This document shows, one piece after another, positions 31,412 through 31,522 of a DNA stretch of 31,522 nucleotides (position 1 is the first letter of the stretch; each line of letters starts with the position of its first letter). The DNA is taken from contig CAYPNF010000081.1 of assembly GCA_964411985.1 (NCBI GenBank), positions 1-31,522 on the forward strand. The letters run 5' to 3'. Below the pieces are notes generated by a model. That model was not told the origin of the DNA, did no database searches, and saw only the letters and a program-made list of their open reading frames with translations. Both the position numbers and the translations under genes were made by a program. This stretch comes from CAYPNF01 sp964411985 (GTDB lineage Bacteria > Verrucomicrobiota > Verrucomicrobiia > Limisphaerales > J093).

Positions 31412-31522
31412 CGCAGGCGGTCCACATTCCCCGGCAGCTCGACTTCCAGCAAAGGCTTCGGATTCCGCTGCAACTCAGACACTGGGGAGGGGGCCTTTGG
31501 AATGGCCCCAGGAGGGGCGGTT

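Noticed and set aside
31490..31509. GGGGCC / GGCCCC hairpin near the window end as a terminator
   Set aside because: No T-run follows, the loop is 8 bases and the window ends soon after; it could be chance in G-rich sequence.
1..31522. CRISPR arrays, tRNA or rRNA genes, insertion sequences, phage genes
   Set aside because: No regularly spaced direct repeats, no transposase or integrase motifs and no RNA-gene-like sequence were seen.

Overview
The window looks like chromosomal DNA of a Verrucomicrobiota bacterium, probably a free-living polysaccharide degrader of the Pedosphaera/Limisphaera type. This is inferred from family content, not from a marker gene: a prepilin with an RAFTLIELLVV-type leader, a secreted LamG protein with the 'LQSAD..GTW..V..A.SPY..FYRLKQ' type C-terminus, and secreted DUF4038, GH127 and multi-esterase proteins. 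GC content is high, genes are mostly monocistronic or in short runs, and many starts lack a Shine-Dalgarno sequence. No rRNA, tRNA, CRISPR array, intact insertion sequence or phage gene was seen.

Left part (1-9315): a possible PIN-toxin remnant precedes an AbrB-type antitoxin and a Doc/Fic-type toxin that overlap by 4 bp. A secreted beta-helix protein follows. Next comes a tight same-strand run: a penicillin-acylase-like Ntn hydrolase, the flavin transferase ApbE, an exported TPR protein with a C-terminal FMN-binding domain, and a fusion of NapH-like and NapG-like iron-sulfur proteins joined by an internal twin-arginine signal. The last three look like a membrane electron-transfer system in which ApbE attaches FMN to the TPR protein and the six-cluster fusion protein supplies electrons across the membrane.

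Middle part (9316-16760): a pectate-lyase-like protein that stops early, a DUF5060/DUF4038 (apiosidase-like) glycoside hydrolase, and a PLP-dependent class V aminotransferase. A perfect hairpin terminator separates these from a reverse-strand group of prepilin, small lipoprotein and LamG surface protein.

Right-middle part (16761-22902): on the reverse strand, amtB and its P-II protein (ammonium uptake and its regulator) and a phosphohexomutase; on the forward strand, leuB. After leuB lies a 229-bp non-coding element with long imperfect inverted repeats, a MITE-like or hairpin-RNA candidate.

Right part (22903-31522): a beta-propeller protein with an alpha-helical C-terminal half, a lipoprotein with three separate esterase active sites (two SGNH plus one alpha/beta), a GH127-type beta-L-arabinofuranosidase, and a twin-arginine dienelactone-hydrolase-like enzyme. 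The GH127, DUF4038, pectate-lyase, beta-helix and esterase genes fit removal of arabinose, apiose and acyl groups from pectin-like plant polymers, although they are dispersed and not one operon.
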